The notes under the pieces are model-generated. The model ran no database searches. It saw nothing but the letters and a program-made list of their open reading frames with translations, and was not told where the DNA came from. DNA of 64,000 nt from CAZTQN01 sp964615765 (GTDB taxonomy: Bacteria > Planctomycetota > Phycisphaerae > Phycisphaerales > UBA1924): contig CAZTQN010000003.1 in assembly GCA_964615765.1 (NCBI GenBank), positions 145,501 to 209,500 of the forward strand, written 5' to 3'. Positions 20,178-29,990 of the stretch are shown one piece after another (within the stretch, counting starts at the first letter, position 1; each line of letters starts with the position of its first letter). The translations under genes and the position numbers were made by a program.

Positions 20178-23100
20178 ATGAACGTGCAGAAGAAGATGCT
20201 GCTGGCGGCCAGCGGCGCGGTGCTTGGGCTGTCGGCGCTCGCCGCCGCCCAGCCGGCGGTCGTGACCTTGTCGGGCGCGACGCTGCTCGAGAACCTTGTC
20301 AGCCAGCGTGCGTCGTCGATCGACTTCATCGACGCCGACGGCGACGGGATCGCGCGCGGTTACCCGCAGCAGGCCAACGCGCCGTTCGTTGACCAGCTGG
20401 CTCCGTTCGAACTGCCCACGGCCTCCGGCGCCGCCGCGACCTGGAGCGCCAACGCGTGGTGGGCGCTGTCGTATCACGCCATCGGTTCGACCAACGGGTA
20501 CCAGGAACTGATCAACATCGGCCGCACGTACACGACGACCGACTCGCTGCCGACGTCGGTGGTCCCGCTCAACATCGCCCCGCAGCGCACCGACGACATG
20601 GTGCTGCAGCGCCGCTCGATCGCGTACTACAACCGCTACATCTACTTCCGCGGCGGCTCGGCGTTCGATGACATCTCCCCCGAGTTCCCCCCGACCGTCA
20701 CGTTCATTGTCAACCAGGCCAACCCGGCCGGTCTGCCCGTTCGCGCGTGGCAGCGCTTCGTGCTGACCGCGGAACTCTCCGGCGCCCAGGAAGTTCCGGC
20801 GAACGCGAGCTCCGCGACCGGCAGCGCCACGCTGGTGATCCAGTTGCTCCCCGGTCCGGACGGCGTGGCCAACACCGCCGACGACACCAACACCTGGACG
20901 CTCAACGTCTCCTACGCCGGTCTCTCGGCGCCGGTGTCGGTCGCCCACATCCACCAGGCCCCGAACGGCACCAACGGGCCCGTGATCGTCGGGCTTGACG
21001 GCATGGGCGGCGCGTGGAACCTCATCACCCCGGGCCTCACCTCGCAGAGCACCGGCACGCAGACCGCTCCGGCTCCGTTCCCCGCGGCCCAGGTCAACAA
21101 CCTCCTGGCCGGCCTGACCTACGTCAACATCCACTCCTCGGCGTTCCCGGGCGGCGAAATCCGCGGGCAGCTGCGGACCGCGACTCCGGCGGGCAACAAG
21201 GGCGTCACCGCTCTCTACACCTCGACCGGCGGTTTCAACGCCGCCGCCGAGCGTGACGGCAACCCCGGTCCGTCGGTCCCCGCGGGCGTCGCCTCGACGT
21301 CCCCGAACGACGGTCTGACGCTGTTCGGCGGCGCGACCAACGACGCGGCCCCGATCGACGTGCCCGCGACCTACGCGACGCGCGTCAGCGGCTCGGCCTC
21401 TCCCAACGCCAACCCGAACACGGCGGGCTATGGCAACAACCCGCGCCTCGCCAAGAACCCCGACGGGACGGACACGACCCGCAACAACACGCTGGCCTCG
21501 CTGGCCCCCTCGGGCACGCCGACGGTGCCGGCGGCCAACCTGAACCGCCTGTCTCCCGACGCCAACACCATCTACGACACCTCGATCGTGTTCGCCCCGG
21601 TCGCCCCGGTCGTCAACTTCGGCACCGGCCTGACGACCATCACGATGACGGACCTGCAGTACCTCGGCGTCGCCGGCCGCCGCATCAACGGCGAGAACCT
21701 GGTCGCCGTCACGCGTGACTCGGGCTCCGGCACCCGCAACGCGTTCGACAACTCCCGCGGGATCGACCCCTCGTGGGGCGTCGGCGACAACGTCGGCACC
21801 GGCAACGCCAACAGCATCAACGACGCCCTCGGCGCCACGTTCCTCCCCTCCAACAAGGGCGGCAACAACCGCGTCGAACTGACCACCGCCAACCACCGCC
21901 TGGCCCTCGGCTATGTCGGTCCGGAGCGCGGCATCCCGATCTCGGGCGACTCGGCCTCCGGCTGGCTCACCCGCGGCGAACTGGCCATCCCCTCGGTCAT
22001 CAACGACATCTACGGCGGGACGCTCCCCAGCCGCCCGACCATCGCGCAGCTGCTCACCAACCGTCCGACGGTCATCGTTGAGAACATCAACGGCGTGAAT
22101 CACTCGGGCTGGGTCATCGGCGGCCCCGGCGTGCTCGCGACCTTCGGCGACCCGCGCTCGGCCCCGCCGGAAAAGGGCGGCTTCGGCTGGCTCGAACCGC
22201 AGGACTCCACCGGCTTCTTCGACATCAACGGCAACAGCGTGCGTGACGCCGTCGAGCCGCGCCCCGCGATCCTGAACCCCGGGATGCGCAACGTCGAGGC
22301 GGCCGCGTTCGTCAACAACATCACCCGCTCGATCGAAGCCTACACGGATATCCAGCCGCCCCCGCCCGAGACCAACTTCACCCCGGGCGAACTGGCCGCG
22401 CGTCGCTTCATCCTGACGGCGTCGCAGGACCTGGTGCAGGACCCGACCGACCCGGTCAACCTGATCCCGAACCCGGTTTTCAACGCCAGCCTGAAGGCGT
22501 TCGTGAACGCGGATCCGACGGTCGTGTACTCGCTCCCGCAGCTGCGGACGTTCGACGCGGGCGTCGCCCCGAGCAACTCGTCCAACAGCCGCGCCGGCAA
22601 GGTTCCGCTCCGCCGCATCGCCGCCAACACCTACTCTGACCAGGCCCTGGTCCCGGCGGGCGACAGCTACATCACGCAGAACGGCACGCTGCTGGGCTAC
22701 CCGGTGATCCCGGTCGCCTCGGGCCCGCAGACGTCGAGCGTCAACCTCCCGATCCGCAACCTGATCGCCGGCGACTTCAACGGCGACGGCCTCCGCAACA
22801 TCAACGACGCCGGCGAGATGATCGCCGCGTGGCGTCAGCGCAACGGCGGGCCGGTCTGGTCGGCCCCGAACGCGAGCGGCGCTCTGCTCACGACGGCGAC
22901 GAACGCCGGGCAGGTCGCTGACTCGGCCGGCGGGTTCGCCAGCATCGAAATCCTCGGCGACTTCAACGGCGACGGCTCGTTCACCCGCGCCGACGTCCGC
23001 TACTGGGCCGACGGTCTGGCCATCAGCCCGATGACCGGCAACCTCAACCGCAACGCCGGCTTCACCGCCGTTGACAACGCCTTCGGCGGCAACTTCTTCG

Positions 23101-23720
23101 GCACGACCATCGCCACCGGCAAGGCTTATCAGCCGGGCGACAGCCGCGGCGACGTCATCAACGGCAGCAACCTGAGCCTCGTGACCCGCGGCGGCCCGCC
23201 GATCGCTGGCGGCAACGCCGGCGTCATCGACGCCAACGACGTCGCCTACGTCTACGCCCAGTTCCGCCAGGCCGGCATCACCGGCGGGGCCGACTGGAGC
23301 AACGTCGCCGAAGCCGCCCTCTTCGACCTCTCGGCCGACATCACCGGCGACCTGGTCGTGAACCAGGCCGACGTGGATGACCTGGTCAAGAACATCCTGG
23401 GCACCTGCTACGGCGACCTCAACTTCGACGGGGCCGTCACGATCACCGAGCGTCAGACCGTCATCGCGAACGCCGGCACCCTCCCGGCGACCTGGGCCAA
23501 CGGCGACCTGAACGGCGACGGCGTCATCAACGCCGCCGACGCCAGCCTCGCTTGCCCGCAGGACGTCAACTGCGACGGCAACGTCACCGTCCAGGACATC
23601 TTCGACTTCCTGGGCTTCTACTTCGCCAACAACCCCAAGGCCAACATCAACGGGGCTGGCGGCCTGACCGTCCAGGACATCTTCGACTTCCTGTCCGCGT
23701 ACTTCGCCGGTCCGTGCTGA
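20178..23720 (+). CDS. Giant secreted protein: PstS-like fold with CHRD insertion and dockerin-type tail
   Basis: 1180 residues, start supported by AGAGGAG. Signal peptide 1-24. Residues about 28-185 and 340-530 resemble a phosphate-binding-protein fold (LSGATLLENLV, STNGYQEL, VVNFGTG...ITMTDLQYL, VTRDSGSGTRNAF). A CHRD domain lies between them at 194-333, with VAHIHQ and YVNIHSSAFPGGEIRGQL. From about 860 there are Ca-binding dockerin/EF-hand-like repeats (GDFNGDGLRNINDA, GDLNFDGAVTITER, GDLNGDGVINAAD), ending in two TVQDIFDFL motifs and a C-terminal AGPC. It is probably exported and attached to the surface by this tail; ligand unknown. Terminators flank it on both sides, so it is monocistronic. 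Confidence 0.85.
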   Translation: MNVQKKMLLAASGAVLGLSALAAAQPAVVTLSGATLLENLVSQRASSIDFIDADGDGIARGYPQQANAPFVDQLAPFELPTASGAAATWSANAWWALSYHAIGSTNGYQELINIGRTYTTTDSLPTSVVPLNIAPQRTDDMVLQRRSIAYYNRYIYFRGGSAFDDISPEFPPTVTFIVNQANPAGLPVRAWQRFVLTAELSGAQEVPANASSATGSATLVIQLLPGPDGVANTADDTNTWTLNVSYAGLSAPVSVAHIHQAPNGTNGPVIVGLDGMGGAWNLITPGLTSQSTGTQTAPAPFPAAQVNNLLAGLTYVNIHSSAFPGGEIRGQLRTATPAGNKGVTALYTSTGGFNAAAERDGNPGPSVPAGVASTSPNDGLTLFGGATNDAAPIDVPATYATRVSGSASPNANPNTAGYGNNPRLAKNPDGTDTTRNNTLASLAPSGTPTVPAANLNRLSPDANTIYDTSIVFAPVAPVVNFGTGLTTITMTDLQYLGVAGRRINGENLVAVTRDSGSGTRNAFDNSRGIDPSWGVGDNVGTGNANSINDALGATFLPSNKGGNNRVELTTANHRLALGYVGPERGIPISGDSASGWLTRGELAIPSVINDIYGGTLPSRPTIAQLLTNRPTVIVENINGVNHSGWVIGGPGVLATFGDPRSAPPEKGGFGWLEPQDSTGFFDINGNSVRDAVEPRPAILNPGMRNVEAAAFVNNITRSIEAYTDIQPPPPETNFTPGELAARRFILTASQDLVQDPTDPVNLIPNPVFNASLKAFVNADPTVVYSLPQLRTFDAGVAPSNSSNSRAGKVPLRRIAANTYSDQALVPAGDSYITQNGTLLGYPVIPVASGPQTSSVNLPIRNLIAGDFNGDGLRNINDAGEMIAAWRQRNGGPVWSAPNASGALLTTATNAGQVADSAGGFASIEILGDFNGDGSFTRADVRYWADGLAISPMTGNLNRNAGFTAVDNAFGGNFFGTTIATGKAYQPGDSRGDVINGSNLSLVTRGGPPIAGGNAGVIDANDVAYVYAQFRQAGITGGADWSNVAEAALFDLSADITGDLVVNQADVDDLVKNILGTCYGDLNFDGAVTITERQTVIANAGTLPATWANGDLNGDGVINAADASLACPQDVNCDGNVTVQDIFDFLGFYFANNPKANINGAGGLTVQDIFDFLSAYFAGPC

Positions 23721-23762
23721 TTTCCCGCACCGATCGACACAACTCGACTTTGTGATCTGTTG

Positions 23763-23797
23763 GCCGGGCCCCGTTCACGCGGGGCCCGGCTTTTTTT
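23763..23797 (+). terminator. Strong intrinsic terminator
   Basis: Perfect 11-bp stem GCCGGGCCCCG / CGGGGCCCGGC with a 6-nt loop and seven Ts. It ends the dockerin-tailed gene. Confidence 0.95.
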
Positions 23798-23827
23798 CGC
23801 ACTCGGCGCGAGTGCCGACCGACGCAC

Positions 23828-23833
23828 TACGCT
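23828..23833 (+). promoter_or_regulatory. -10-like TACGCT, leaderless start of AAA-like gene
   Basis: TACGCT ends 5 nt before the GTG at 23839. Earlier in-frame starts overlap or closely follow the terminator, so this position is the most likely start. Confidence 0.45.
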
Positions 23834-23838
23834 CATCC

Positions 23839-24858
23839 GTGCCGCCCGCCGCCGCCTCCGATACCGCCACCGTCGAGCTGCTGACCAATCAGCTGCTGCT
23901 GCTGGCGACGATCGTCGGCGCGATCGCGGCGCTGCCCGCCCTGATCCAGTTCATCCTCGACCGCGCCAAGCGGCGGGAGCGGCTGGACCTGGCCATCGAG
24001 GATGCGCCCACACCCGACCCGCGCCGCGAGCCGGTGCGGCTTGTCGGCCTGGAAACCTTGCAGGCCGACATCGCCGACTTGGTCGACCGCGTCGCCCACC
24101 CGGAGCGATACGCCAACCTGCGGCTGGGCAACGAGATCCTCATCATCGGGCCCGAACAATCCGGGCGGCGCACGCTGGCCCGGTGGATCGCGCAGCAGGG
24201 CGGCGTTCGGCGCATCGTCACCGTGCACAACCCGCGCTTCAGCGAGGCGCTGGCGCGGGCCAAGCGTCTTGTTCGGCGCAGCGGCGACGAGAAGATCCTG
24301 CTGCTGATCCCGAACATCGACGACATCTTCGACGAACCGGAGAAGGACGAGGACGAGGAGATCCAGGCCGAGCTTGACGCGCTGGTGGAAGCGATCGCGA
24401 ACAAGTCGAACATCCTGGTCGTCGGCACGGCCCGGTCGCTCGCCGAGGGCGACGACCTGGACAATCTGTTCGGTTTCAAGGTGCTTCTGCCCGGCGCGCC
24501 GGCGGTGAAGGCTCGACCCGCGTCGCAGCGCCCGTCACGCGGGTCGGAGCACGACCGCCTGCTCCGGGCCGTCGCTCGCGACGCGCTCGAGCGGGCGGGG
24601 CGCGAGGGCTTCCCGCTCGATGGGCTGAGCATCGACGACGCGCTGACGCGGCTCTTGGCCCGCGTCGCCAACCCGGCGGAGATCGAGGACACGCTGGAGG
24701 CGGCGCGGACGACGTCGATCTATCTGCACGCCGCCGGAACCGCCGCGGCGACGACGATCACGCCCGACGTCCTCGACAAGGCCATCCGTCGCGTGATGGG
24801 TCCGGGCGCCGCGCCGTCGCCCGACCCGCACCGCGAGGTCACAGCAGGAACACCTTGA
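23839..24858 (+). CDS. Membrane-anchored AAA-like protein with degenerate Walker A
   Basis: 339 residues. One transmembrane helix (about 14-40) is followed by a charged linker and an AAA-like domain. The P-loop position reads GPEQSGRRTLAR (104-115) where GxxxxGK[ST] is expected; the Lys and the Ser/Thr are both Arg. The Walker B position is ILLLIPNIDDIF. The last 120 residues resemble the helical lid of AAA proteins. It may bind but not hydrolyse ATP, or may be structural. The start is inferred (GTG). Its last 20 bp overlap the convergent OPT gene. Confidence 0.65.
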   Translation: MPPAAASDTATVELLTNQLLLLATIVGAIAALPALIQFILDRAKRRERLDLAIEDAPTPDPRREPVRLVGLETLQADIADLVDRVAHPERYANLRLGNEILIIGPEQSGRRTLARWIAQQGGVRRIVTVHNPRFSEALARAKRLVRRSGDEKILLLIPNIDDIFDEPEKDEDEEIQAELDALVEAIANKSNILVVGTARSLAEGDDLDNLFGFKVLLPGAPAVKARPASQRPSRGSEHDRLLRAVARDALERAGREGFPLDGLSIDDALTRLLARVANPAEIEDTLEAARTTSIYLHAAGTAAATTITPDVLDKAIRRVMGPGAAPSPDPHREVTAGTP

Positions 24859-26863
24859 CCAGCACGTCGCCGATGCCGATGAGCGCAGCCCCCGCAACGA
24901 TGCCGGCGCAGATCGGCTCGTGACACTCGACCCACAGGCGCCGACCGACGGAGACGCCCGGATCGCGCTTGCCGAACCGGGCGTGGGCCCACGCGAAGAA
25001 CGCGGCCCCGAGGAACATCATCAGCGTCGAGTCCGGCGGGATGACCACGCCCAGCCCAATCGCCAGCGGCGAGAGCGGGAACCGGTTGCGCGTCGCGATC
25101 CGGGCGATCTCCATCGCGAGCGAAACGAACGCCGCGACGATCATCGAGATGATGATCGAGCGGGTCAGCAGCGTGCCGCTCCCGTCGCCGAAGATCGACG
25201 TGACCAGGTCGCTCACGCCCTTCCACTGGAGCGCGGAAGGGAACGAGAACTGATCGCTGACCATGCGCTCCTGGATGGTCGCGTTCTCCTTGCTGCGGTC
25301 GGAGAGGAAAAGGATGTAGAACAGCGGCGTGCTCGCGAGAGCGCCGGCGATGATGCCGATGACGTGACCGATGGCCTGATGCCGCGGCTTGCCGCCCAGC
25401 ATATAGCCGGGCTTGATGTCCATCAGCAGGTTGCTGGCGTTGCTGGCGACCTCGACGCACATCACGCCCGTCATCAGGTTCGTCGGCGGGTGCTTCGGGT
25501 CCAGCGAGCCGAAGAGGAACTGCGGGATCTTGCTCAGGCTGCCGGTGGGCGTGATGCCCGTCATGCCGGTGGCGCTGGCGGCGATGAGCGTGAGGATGAT
25601 GATGAGCGGGATCGCCGTGGCGCCGAAGAGCCAAGAGACGCCGAACCAGTCGTGGGCCATCCAGACACTGATGGCCCCGACGATCGGGATGCCGACCCAG
25701 GAGATCCACAGCGGGACCTCGACATGGCGGAGGACATCGCCCTCGCCCGTCTTCTTGCGCTTGCCGAGCAGGGCGCCGAAGGCTTCGACGAAGACCTTGG
25801 GCTTGACGAACAGCGCGACCATGGACGCGACGACCATCATCACGATGCCCCACCACAGGGCCCAGGTGTTGAGGATGTGGGCGCGCCCGAACACCGCCAT
25901 GCCGTCGGCGGTGGTCAGCACGGCGCCGGCCGCGTCAACGCGCGGCTTGATCTCGCCGATCGAGATCATCCACGGGACGACGATCACGAAGTTGATGATC
26001 ATGCCCAGCAGCATGCTCACGGCGGACCGGAACCCCATCAGCCCGCCGGCGCCGATCATCGCGAGGTCGAGCGCGGGGGAGAGCCCGATCTGCCGGATGT
26101 CGGCCCCGCCGAGCGTCGGGATGGGCACGTAGCCCTTCTTCACGAGCCAGTAGTACCAGCCGTCGAGGTTGTGCGGGAGCGCGAAGGCCGCGTCCAGGCC
26201 CATCCACTTGACCTGGATGAGCTTCATGTAGGCTTCGCCGGAGAAGAACTGGATGAGCCCGGCGGCGGCCGCGGCGAGCGCAAGGGCCTTGGCCTTGAAC
26301 ATCCCCGTCACGCCCGCGCCGGCGCCGCCGGTGGTATAAAGCGTGTCGAGCACGACGCCGCAGGCGCGGCCTTCCGGGAACGGCTGCTGCTCGTCGTTGA
26401 TGAAGCGGCGCTTCATGGGGAAGGCGACGAGGACGCCGAGGATCGATAAGACCACGTTGAACAGCAGCATCTGCCACCACGGCATGAGCGCGTTCTGCAC
26501 CCACATGTACGCCGCCATGCCGGAGATCAGCGGGCCGGTCATGTAGCCGGCGGCGGTGGCGACGCTTTGCGAGGCGTTGTTCTCCAGGATGGTCATGTCG
26601 CGTGCGCCGAGCTGCGACATGAGCCGGAACGCCGCGAACGCGAGGATGACGCTCGTCAGACCAACCCCGAGCGTCCATCCCGTCTTGGCGCCGACGTACA
26701 GGTTGGTCGCGCTCAGCAGCCCGCCGAGGAGGAAGCCGGTCGCGGCGGAGCGCAGCGTGAGCTGCGGCATCGAGCCGCGGTACACGTTCTCCAGCCACCA
26801 GCGGTCCTTCTGCTCACGCGTCCACGTGCGGATCTGCTCGTCGGTCAGGGTCTTGATGGCCAT
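24839..26863 (-). CDS. OPT-family oligopeptide transporter (first copy)
   Basis: 674-residue polytopic membrane protein of the OPT superfamily, with about 14-16 hydrophobic segments. Typical features are the N-terminal MPQLTLRS segment followed by NLYVGAKTGWTLG, the ENNASQSVATAAG signature, and GYMLGGKPRHQ. OPT proteins take up small peptides or metal chelates using the proton gradient. The ATG at 26863 is used (the TTG six codons earlier has no better ribosome site). It lies 69 bp downstream of a paralogue in the same direction, so the two probably form an operon. Confidence 0.9.
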   Translation of the reverse strand: MAIKTLTDEQIRTWTREQKDRWWLENVYRGSMPQLTLRSAATGFLLGGLLSATNLYVGAKTGWTLGVGLTSVILAFAAFRLMSQLGARDMTILENNASQSVATAAGYMTGPLISGMAAYMWVQNALMPWWQMLLFNVVLSILGVLVAFPMKRRFINDEQQPFPEGRACGVVLDTLYTTGGAGAGVTGMFKAKALALAAAAAGLIQFFSGEAYMKLIQVKWMGLDAAFALPHNLDGWYYWLVKKGYVPIPTLGGADIRQIGLSPALDLAMIGAGGLMGFRSAVSMLLGMIINFVIVVPWMISIGEIKPRVDAAGAVLTTADGMAVFGRAHILNTWALWWGIVMMVVASMVALFVKPKVFVEAFGALLGKRKKTGEGDVLRHVEVPLWISWVGIPIVGAISVWMAHDWFGVSWLFGATAIPLIIILTLIAASATGMTGITPTGSLSKIPQFLFGSLDPKHPPTNLMTGVMCVEVASNASNLLMDIKPGYMLGGKPRHQAIGHVIGIIAGALASTPLFYILFLSDRSKENATIQERMVSDQFSFPSALQWKGVSDLVTSIFGDGSGTLLTRSIIISMIVAAFVSLAMEIARIATRNRFPLSPLAIGLGVVIPPDSTLMMFLGAAFFAWAHARFGKRDPGVSVGRRLWVECHEPICAGIVAGAALIGIGDVLVKVFLL

Positions 26864-26932
26864 GAGGGCGCGGTCTCTCAATAAGGAGCGTGAGCGGTGA
26901 TGACGTGGTGCGACTCTGACGAGGATGCGAGA

Positions 26933-29020
26933 TCAGGCCCCGAGCAGGCCCAGCGCCGTCGCCGACATCGCAACGATGGCCTTCATCAGGCTCTCGCCCG
27001 CGATGAGGCCCGACGCGACGCCGACGGCGTACTTGTCGCTGCTCTTGCGGTCGATCAGTTCCCAGATCCACACGATCAGCGCGCCGACGAGGAACCCCAG
27101 CGCGTTGCTGAACGGGATGACCCAACTGAGCCCGAGGCCCATCGCGCTGGGCAGATAGCCGCGCTTCTCACGCGGCACCAGCCGCTCGATCAGCGGGAGC
27201 CCGACGCCGATCAGCGCGCCGATCAGGATCGCCACCTTGGCGGTGTCCGGCAGGCGGTCGATCCCTTCGGTCAGCACGCGGGCGACGGCGGCCCACTGCT
27301 GCGTCGCGGGCAGGGCGTACTTCTCGAGCGCGGCCTTGTTCGGGATCATCAGGAACCACGCGGGCACGATCGCCAGCGTCCCGAAGAAGATCCCGATGAA
27401 CTGGGCCACGAACTGCCGACGCGGGTTGGCGCCGAGCAGATAGCCGGACTTGAGGTCCAGCAGCAAGTCGGCGCTCGCCGCCGCCGCGTTGGCCGCAACG
27501 CCCGCCGAGGCCAGGTTCGGGATGATCTGCTTGGGCTTGAGCACGGCGAAGGTCAGCTGCATCACCTTGCCCATGGCGCCGATGGGGTTGGTGTCGGTCT
27601 CGCCGGTCGAGCGGCAGGCGACCATAGAGAGCACGAAACTCATCGCGATCGCGATCAGCCCGGCCCACCATGAGATGTTGAACGCGATGTACTGGATGAT
27701 GACCAGCGCGATGGTGATCGGGATGAGCCCGATGACCATCCAGCGCGTCGGGACTTCGATCGCGGCGAGCTGATCGTCCTTGGCGGCCTCGCGCTTGCCG
27801 AAGAGCCCCGAGAACGCGCGGGCGACGACGCGCCACTGCAGCGCGAGCGTCGTGAGCGAGGCGAACACCATGACCGCCGTGCCGCCCCAGAGGGCCCAGC
27901 GCGTGAAGTGCAGCACGGTTCCACCGCCGACGACATCGATGCTGACCACCGCGTTCGTGGCCTTCTGAGCCGCGTCGTACGCGAACCCGCCGGGCGCGGT
28001 CGAGTCGGCGACCCAGCCGCTGCCGGGCTTTTGCTGATCCAGCCGCATCATCCACGGCCCGACGACAAAGTAGAGCAGGCACGAGCCCAGGAACATGCTG
28101 AGGCTGACGCGCATGCGCGTGATGATGCCGGCGGCAACCAGCAGCAGGCTCACGTCAAACCCGTACGACACGCCGACCTTGCCGCTCCACAACTGCGCCT
28201 TCACCCACTCCGTGCCCGGGAGATCGACCGACTCGGGCAGTCGCAGCGGGACCGCGGCGAAGAAGCGGTCCAGCAGTTTCAACGCCCCTTCCGCCGTGTT
28301 CAGCAGGCCCAGCAAGAGCCCGATGCCGAGCCCGAGCAGCAGCGCGTACGCCTTCTGCACCGCCTCGGCGCTCTCGCTGTACAGGCTGCGCAGTGTCTCC
28401 GCCGCGGCGACCCCCGACGGGAATCGGAGCTGCTCGTGGTTGATCATCTGCCGCTTCATGGGCACGGCGAGAAACACGCCGAGCGCCGCCGTGAAGAGCG
28501 TGAAGCTCGCCACCACCCACCACGGGCTGATGCTCCAACTGGCGACATCGGCGCCGGTCTTGCCTTCGGGAACTTCCGCGAGAAGCAGGATGGCGCCGAA
28601 CATGACGCCAATGGTGGCGCCGGTGCTCGACCCGGCGGCCGCCGCCGTCGACGCCATGCAGTTGTTCTCAAGGATCGACATCTTGGACAGCTTGCCGCCG
28701 CTGACGGCGCGGAAGCCGTTCCAGATGACATAGCTCATGACGCACGCGGTGATCGCGACCCCGAAGCCCCAGCCGATCGCGAGCGTGGTGTAGAGGTTGG
28801 AGACGGACATCAGCATGCCCAGCACGCCGCCCATCAGCACCGCACGCAGCGTGAGCTGCGGCATTCTGTCGCCCTGGTACACGTTCTCGTACCACCAGCG
28901 GTCTTTCTGCTCCGGCGTCATCGCGGCCAGCTCGGCCTCGCTGGGCCACTGCACGTTCCCCGGTCGGGCCGGAGGAGATGACGAAGGGTCGGAAGACGGT
29001 TGAGCGCCGGTGATGGCCAT
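26933..29020 (-). CDS. OPT-family oligopeptide transporter (second copy)
   Basis: 695-residue paralogue of the following gene. It shares the DRWWYENVYQGDRMPQLTLR N-terminus, an ENNCMASTAAAAGSSTGATIG motif and GYLLGANPRRQF. There are about 16 membrane segments. The N-terminal 30 residues are Pro/Ser-rich and cytosolic. The ribosome site is AGGAG 9 nt upstream of ATG 29020. Divergence between the two tandem copies suggests different substrates, or perhaps a heteromeric pair; neither is shown by the sequence. Confidence 0.9.
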   Translation of the reverse strand: MAITGAQPSSDPSSSPPARPGNVQWPSEAELAAMTPEQKDRWWYENVYQGDRMPQLTLRAVLMGGVLGMLMSVSNLYTTLAIGWGFGVAITACVMSYVIWNGFRAVSGGKLSKMSILENNCMASTAAAAGSSTGATIGVMFGAILLLAEVPEGKTGADVASWSISPWWVVASFTLFTAALGVFLAVPMKRQMINHEQLRFPSGVAAAETLRSLYSESAEAVQKAYALLLGLGIGLLLGLLNTAEGALKLLDRFFAAVPLRLPESVDLPGTEWVKAQLWSGKVGVSYGFDVSLLLVAAGIITRMRVSLSMFLGSCLLYFVVGPWMMRLDQQKPGSGWVADSTAPGGFAYDAAQKATNAVVSIDVVGGGTVLHFTRWALWGGTAVMVFASLTTLALQWRVVARAFSGLFGKREAAKDDQLAAIEVPTRWMVIGLIPITIALVIIQYIAFNISWWAGLIAIAMSFVLSMVACRSTGETDTNPIGAMGKVMQLTFAVLKPKQIIPNLASAGVAANAAAASADLLLDLKSGYLLGANPRRQFVAQFIGIFFGTLAIVPAWFLMIPNKAALEKYALPATQQWAAVARVLTEGIDRLPDTAKVAILIGALIGVGLPLIERLVPREKRGYLPSAMGLGLSWVIPFSNALGFLVGALIVWIWELIDRKSSDKYAVGVASGLIAGESLMKAIVAMSATALGLLGA

Positions 29021-29112
29021 GCGCGCGTGCTCCTGAACGAAGCGGTGTCACCGCGCGGCGGCTTGCACGCCCACGGCCGAGCGGCCGCGTTGCCCGCGCG
29101 GTATTGCGAGGC

Positions 29113-29144
29113 AAGTGTCCAGTTTACAACGTCTTCCGACACTT
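29113..29144 (-). promoter_or_regulatory. Inverted repeat in promoter region of OPT genes
   Basis: Perfect 7-bp arms AAGTGTC / GACACTT separated by 18 nt, in the AT-richer part of the gap upstream of the OPT pair. On the minus strand TTGTAA and CAATAC lie 17 nt apart and could be -35/-10, so the dyad would overlap the promoter. Weak but operator-like. Confidence 0.35.
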
Positions 29145-29225
29145 TGCACGCACCGGCACGCGCCCACGCGCAACACCGATCACCCACCAACCATCCCCGG
29201 GCTCACGCTGGCGCGATCACCGGTC

Positions 29226-29990
29226 TCACGACCCACACCCGCACGGCTGCGCCCCCGCCAGCGCCCGGGCCGGCAGGCGATCGGCGCACCGCTCGAGTTC
29301 GCAGTGCAGCACGCGCCGGTAGTGGGCCATGCGGATCTTCGCGTCGTCCAGCGGGCCGCCGAACGTCCGGTTCGGGTCGTTGTAGATCAGCTTCACCGGG
29401 ATTTCCGCGATCCGCAGCCGCGCGGCGACCGCCTGCACCCAGAACTGCATCGGGAACGCGTACCCGTCCTCGCTCAGCGTCATCCCGCGCAGCGCCTCCA
29501 CGCGGTACGCCTTGAACCCGCAGAACGCGTCCGTCAGCCCCAGCGACAAACGCTGGTTCAACTCCGCCGTGATCTGCTGGTTGATCGAGCGCCGCTCCGG
29601 CGGCGGGCTGCCGATCTGCTCCGCCTCGGGCGCGAGATAGCGCGACCCGCTGACGATATCGACGCGCCGACCGGCGACGCCCTTGCGAGCCGCCTCGATA
29701 AACCGCGGGATCGCGGCGGGCTCGTGCTGCTCGTCGCAGTCCATCGTGATGACCCAGTCGAAGTCGTGCACGATGGCCCAGCCGAAAGCGTCGCGGATAG
29801 ACCGGCCGTACCCGCGGTTCTCGCCGTGACGGATCACGTCGACGGGGAAACTGTTCAAGAGCGCCGGCGTGTTGTCGGACGAGCCGTCGTCGATGACGAC
29901 CACGTCGCTGGCGTGCTTGAGCACCGCGGCGAGCACACGCGGCACGTACCGCTCCTCGTTGAATACCGGGATCGCGACGAGCGTTCGCAT
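29226..29990 (-). CDS. Family 2 glycosyltransferase (DPM1-like)
   Basis: 254 residues. N-terminal GT-A fold: TLVAIPVFNEERYVPRVL, DVVVIDDGSSDNT, NRGYGRSIRDAFGWA and the metal-binding MDCDEQHEP. SGSRYL and GFKAYR follow, as in dolichol-phosphate-mannose synthase-like enzymes. There are no C-terminal membrane helices, so it is a soluble or peripheral enzyme. It probably transfers a sugar from a nucleotide sugar to polyprenyl phosphate or a cell-surface glycan. Start supported by AAAGGCGG. The gap to the upstream gene is about 190 bp. Confidence 0.88.
   Translation of the reverse strand: MRTLVAIPVFNEERYVPRVLAAVLKHASDVVVIDDGSSDNTPALLNSFPVDVIRHGENRGYGRSIRDAFGWAIVHDFDWVITMDCDEQHEPAAIPRFIEAARKGVAGRRVDIVSGSRYLAPEAEQIGSPPPERRSINQQITAELNQRLSLGLTDAFCGFKAYRVEALRGMTLSEDGYAFPMQFWVQAVAARLRIAEIPVKLIYNDPNRTFGGPLDDAKIRMAHYRRVLHCELERCADRLPARALAGAQPCGCGS

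Noticed and set aside
23752..23838. Start of the AAA-like gene at 23752
   Set aside because: That reading would run through the strong terminator at 23763-23797; a TACGCT element supports 23839.
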